Source: Reticulitermes speratus
Taxonomy: Eukaryota; Arthropoda; Insecta; Blattodea; Rhinotermitidae
Reading direction: 5' to 3'
Assembly: GCA_021186555.1 (NCBI GenBank)
Contig: JAJKFL010000001.1
Span: 57,382,031-57,446,030 of the forward strand
Length of the DNA: 64,000 bases
Made by a program: the position numbers and the translations under genes. The notes under the pieces were generated by a model. That model had not been told where the DNA came from, did not search any database, and was given only the letters and a program-made list of their open reading frames with translations. This document shows positions 60,441 through 64,000 of this stretch, in pieces (the first letter of the stretch is position 1; each line of letters opens with the position of its first letter).

Positions 60441-61575
60441 TATTTCCGTTCACTTAATGACCTTGCCTGCAGCTCAGGCTGTGTAGAACCTAATGACAGG
60501 ATGATAGATTAATAACGAGTGGAAACATATTTGCAAGCAATCAGTGTTCCGTTTGACGTATCATGCCAAATTTTGCCTACAAGAAGCGCGAAAAGCTTCT
60601 AAAATCGTTATGCAGAATAACCGTTGTCCAGGTCGAAATCAAAATGGCCACTTCCTGAATAAAAGCCAAACGCCTTACCGTTTGATTGCAAATGAGAACC
60701 GACACATTATGAACACCTTATCGGAACCTGCCCGAGCACTTCGCTCCTCTGTGCTCAGTTGCGTGCACGAGGAACAGAGAGGGCAGCCTGCTTTGATCGA
60801 TTAGGCGTAACTTCACACATGTATTTGGCGTAAATCATTAAAAACGGAGAAGGGGGGTGTTCTCCCCAATCACTCGCTTACTGGCTTTTTCCCCCAAGTA
60901 AACAAAGGCAGCAAGGCTGATTTAATGGTGTGCAGACTGCAGACTGCAGATCCATAGCCATCCAGACTAAACAAGCCTCAGACTGGATCCAGAAGTTTTC
61001 TTGTTACAAAGCTGAGACAAATAATTACTCAAGCTTATTCTAGCAGAAAACAAAAGTTTGATGAAAAACTTATTTACAAAGGACAGTATTTCTCTTCAGA
61101 CAGAATTTCGATCCTAGCTGTACTTTATCGCGTGTCAGTAAGACCGATGGAAAAGACACCATTAACGGTGTCAGAGGCAAGCGACTGACAACGATGCCTC
61201 TTTGAAACCTCAGCTGCACGTGCGCTATACATCTTGTGCATTCTCATCCAAAATAAACCTCTATTTAATTAGTTACCTGTATCCTAGGTGTTTGGAAAAT
61301 ACCCGTACCGAATTTCGGACCAGCGACAGGCTCGGTTATTTCGTCTTTCTCGTGTTCTAGTCACATTCTCCTGGAGACAGCCTTTGAACTGCCTGCAAGC
61401 ATTTTCCTCTAAATTGGTATCAAGTTACCACTCACCCCCACGCACCTATCTTCAGCATGGGTACGAACAATACCGCAATACGAGTCATTTCCCATCATCC
61501 TCCTGCTGCACTAGTCTGAACAATATCACAACAAGAATAACGTCTAGTCCCCTAGCTTCATCATTGTTTGGAACT
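60441..61575. other. Wnt5 intron, no feature recognised
   Basis: Intron sequence without recognisable elements. Confidence 0.4.
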
Positions 61576-61576
61576 A

Positions 61577-61620
61577 ATAATAATAATAATAATAAATAAT
61601 AATAATAATAATAATAATAA
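61577..61620. repeat. (AAT)n microsatellite
   Basis: About 14 AAT triplets with one interruption, some 300 bases inside the intron after the exon ending at 61926. Confidence 0.95.
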
Positions 61621-61925
61621 CCTCCCACTAGTCTGTCTTCAGCATCGATCCGAATAATATCGCGGTAAAAAAAAAACCTCCAAGTTACACGCCTCCAGCA
61701 TTGCTTCGAAAAATTAAATAACTGCATTCTCACACGTCTCTGTCTTTAGGTGGGTCAGAACAATAGCGCAGTCTGTATAACTGACCTAAGAGTACCTTCA
61801 GGCTGGGCCGGAGCAATGCTATGATGAGGAGAGCTCGAGAATGGCTTGGAGCAATACTACAGCCTCCCTAACCTATCTATAGCATGGGTGCGAAGAGTAC
61901 CAGAATGAGGCTGTCTTCCACTCAC

Positions 61926-62185
61926 CTATCTTCAGCATGGGCCCGAACACGGTGCTGTCATGCGCCGTTGAGCAGTTCCACCTTCTGTGCCTGAACTGCC
62001 ACTGGCACTCGGCGATGCCTGCCCTGGCACCCCTCCCGACGCCACCCATATGATCCTGGTACAGCTGGCATAACTTCGTCTGACCTGGGGAAAGCCCACT
62101 GATCTGCGTGCACAATGGTGAGGCTCCTATAAGGTACTGAGGTTGCGGTAGCCTCACAATCTCGGTGCTCTGCACGCCCGCGTTC
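61926..62185 (-). CDS. Wnt5: Wnt5-like, first visible coding exon
   Basis: The donor is AAGATAG|GTGAG. The acceptor I chose is GAATTCCAG|GAACGC, which keeps the frame and lies just beyond the 27-bp array; CAG triplets at 62170 and 62136 are weaker alternatives. It encodes [20 protein letters not shown], then [36 protein letters not shown] and VFGPMLKI. The YLIGA-PLC and [15 protein letters not shown] blocks are those of Wnt5. NCS is the conserved N-glycosylation site. Four cysteines. No signal peptide is present, so at least one more upstream exon is needed. Confidence 0.93.
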
Positions 62186-62274
62186 CTGGAATTCAAACAC
62201 AGCACTGTATCAGGTCCGAATTATCGAAAGAATTTTAACCTCGTCTATGGACCAGCCCTTCTGCGCTTTATTTA

Positions 62275-63465
62275 CGTACAGCACATACAAAGTGTACTGT
62301 AAGTACAGTACATACAGAGTGTACTGTAAGTACAGTACATACAGAGTGTACTGTAAGTACAGTACATACAGAGTGTACTGTAAGTACAGTACATACAGAG
62401 TGTACTGTAAGTACAGTACATACAGAGTGTACTGTAAGTACAGTACATACAGAGTGTACTGTAATACGTACATCAGAGTGTACTGTAGACAGTACATACA
62501 GAGTGTACTGTAAGTACAGTACATACAGAGTGTACTGTAGGTACAGTACATACAGAGTGTACTGTAGGTACAGTACATACAGAGTGTACTGTAGGTACAG
62601 TACATACAGAGTGTACTGTAAGTACAGTACATACAGAGTGTACTGTAGGTACAGTACATACAGAGTGTACTGTAAGTACAGTACATACAGAGTGTACTGT
62701 AAGTACAGTACATACAAGTGTACTGTAAGTACAGTACATACAAAGTGTACTGTAAGTACAGTACATACAAAGTGTACTGTAAGTACAGTACATACAAAGT
62801 GTACTGTAAGTACAGTACATACAGAGTGTACTGTAGGTACAGTACATACAGAGTGTACTGTAGGTACAGTACATACAGAGTGTACTGTAGGTACAGTATA
62901 TACAGAGTGTACTGTAGGTACAGTACATACAGAGTGTACTGTAAGTACAGTACATACAGAGTGTACTGTAAGTACAGTACATACAGAGTGTACTGTAAGT
63001 ACAGTACATACAGAGTGTACTGTAAGTACAGTACATACAAAGTGTACTGTAAGTACAGTACATACAAAGTGTACTGTAAGTACAGTACATACAAAGTGTA
63101 CTGTAAGTACAGTACATACAAAGTGTACTGTAAGTACAGTACATACAAAGTGTACTGTAAGTACAGTACATACAGAGTGTACTGTAGGTACAGTACATAC
63201 AGAGTGTACTGTAGGTACAGTACATACAGAGTGTACTGTAGGTACAGTATATACAGAGTGTACTGTAGGTACAGTACATACAGAGTGTACTGTAAGTACA
63301 GTACATACAGAGTGTACTGTAAGTACAGTACATACAGAGTGTACTGTAAGTACAGTACATACAAAGTGTACTGTAAGTACAGTACATACAAAGTGTACTG
63401 TAAGTACAGTACATACAAAGTGTACTGTAAGTACAGTACATACAAAGTGTACTGTAAGTACAGAG
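62275..63465. repeat. 1.19-kb minisatellite, 27-bp unit with 9-bp inverted arms
   Basis: The unit is TGTACTGTA-AG-TACAGTACA followed by TACAGAG or TACAAAG, 27 bp, about 44 copies. The two 9-base arms are perfect reverse complements around AG (or GG in some units). The array begins about 90 bases beyond the Wnt5 acceptor at 62186. A rare unit with GTACAGTATA occurs at 62891 and 63242, exactly 351 bp (13 units) apart, inside blocks with the same order of GAG/AAG and AG/GG variants. 27 is nine codons, so four long frames open; they are artefacts. Confidence 0.98.
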
Positions 63466-63561
63466 GTTTTCTTTCCTAAACTCCTGACTGAATTAGACTA
63501 ACTTTACGCCCATATCGAAGTTTACAACAAAACCGTCAAGACAAGTGTATTTCGGTGCATA

Positions 63562-63733
63562 AACGACAATTACCTTGAAATCTGTGGTCTTCTGGGTTAT
63601 TACACGGCGTCGTGTGGTAATTATTTATAAATAATACCATAAATAATTACCACACGACGCCGTGTAATAACCCAGAAGACCACAGATTTCATCAACATCG
63701 CGGCGGAAGCCTGAAATCAACGACAATCACCTT
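63562..63733. mobile_element. Hairpin retroposon with 15-bp target duplication
   Basis: A perfect inverted repeat has arms at 63577-63627 and 63640-63690 (51 bases each, starting GAAATCTGTGGTCTTCTGGG) around a 12-base spacer. A tail, 'atcgcggcggaagcctgaaa', follows to 63718. It is flanked by AACGACAATTACCTT (63562-63576) and AACGACAATCACCTT (63719-63733), one mismatch in 15. The tail and part of the arm are shared with 22769-23028. The long duplication points to insertion by an L1-like endonuclease rather than a DNA transposase. Confidence 0.85.
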
Positions 63734-63818
63734 ACTTTATGAGTGTAAGCCATATTTTATATGAAATTCGGATTCAGTAACTTTGTCATTTGCACTCCTC
63801 ACCAAGCCTCACGGTATG

Positions 63819-64000
63819 TGCGCGGTCTGTTCAAAACGTAATGAGACTTATTTAAAAAAAAGGTCATTCCTAAAATGTTCACTTACAAAGTGACCCCCTT
63901 CAAAGTAGTCTCCTTCGGAAGCAACACACTGCTGGAGGCTGTCCTTCCATCCCTGGAAGCACTGCTGGAAATCTTCTTCTGTGAAGTCTTTCAGAGCGTC
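63819..64000 (-). mobile_element. mariner-type transposon, 3' end of transposase
   Basis: A minus-strand frame enters from the right edge and reads DALKDFTEEDFQQCFQGWKD, then QQCVASEGDYFEGGHF and ends at a TAA at 63848-63850. The W---L-QCVAS-GDYFEG pattern is the C-terminus of mariner-family transposases. Downstream, 'ggtctgttcaaaacgtaatg' looks like the terminal inverted repeat. The catalytic DDD residues would lie outside the window. The visible 51 codons have no stop or frameshift. Confidence 0.8.

Larger units (their letters stand above)
15117..62185 (-). other. Wnt5: Wnt5-type gene span (six 3' coding exons visible)
   Basis: Six exons on the minus strand join in phase into a continuous Wnt domain with 24 cysteines and a stop codon. 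The order matches Wnt5: an IGA-PLC start, [25 protein letters not shown], the GCSR and WGGCGDN blocks, [20 protein letters not shown], and the C-terminal CCGRGY and HWCCYV-C blocks. Wnt5 is a secreted lipid-modified glycoprotein. It signals through Ryk/Derailed- and Ror-type receptors in non-canonical Wnt pathways and guides axons in flies. The signal peptide and any N-terminal extension are missing and should lie beyond 62185, possibly outside the window. The visible span is about 47 kb. The three largest introns (about 23, 11 and 6 kb) are filled with minisatellites and transposon remains. Calling it Wnt5 rather than another Wnt rests on overall remembered similarity. Confidence 0.9.

Noticed and set aside
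18253..63465. CRISPR arrays
   Set aside because: The arrays are head-to-tail repeats without unique spacers, in a eukaryotic gene.
62210..63501. Long frames with YVLYLQYTL, MYCTYSTLC or KCTVSTVHT repeats
   Set aside because: 27-bp repeat is a multiple of three without stops on either strand.

Overview
This is eukaryotic, almost certainly insect, genomic DNA. It has split genes with GT-AG introns, decayed non-LTR retrotransposons, a hAT and a mariner element, tRNA-derived SINEs, and very many minisatellites. The LINE and SINE peptides and motifs resemble those I know from cockroach and termite genomes, so I infer Blattodea. That is recognition from memory, not a database result.

Two real genes are visible, both on the minus strand. 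At the left edge are the first two coding exons of a UBXN6/UBXD1-type p97 cofactor (2322-2554 and 2041-2213); the rest lies beyond the left edge. The second gene is a Wnt5-type ligand. Six coding exons lie at 61926-62185, 50896-51076, 45594-45705, 22556-22658, 16360-16527 and 15117-15304. All splice phases agree and the last exon ends at a stop codon. Together they encode about 336 residues with 24 cysteines, from the conserved start of the Wnt domain to the C-terminus. The exon or exons for the signal peptide are not seen and probably lie to the right of the window.

The rest is intron or intergenic DNA. From 1 to about 15 kb it is AT-rich and quiet, with one LINE reverse-transcriptase fragment, a degenerate ~70-bp repeat, an inverted repeat pair and a perfect 58-bp palindrome. 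From about 18 kb to the right edge, the Wnt5 introns hold about twenty minisatellite arrays with units of 11 to 69 bp, several over 1 kb long and some with higher-order structure. Between them are a hAT element with its target duplication (25714-26539), three foldback elements, at least four decayed LINE loci (one nested in another), several SINEs, and the 3' end of a mariner transposase at the right edge.

Most long open frames here are artefacts of tandem repeats whose unit length is a multiple of three or whose sequence lacks stops. The parts most worth a second look are the 27-bp palindromic array about 90 bp upstream of a Wnt5 3' splice site, the foldback retroposon family with long target duplications, the hAT element, and the UG-rich array in the Wnt5 transcript.
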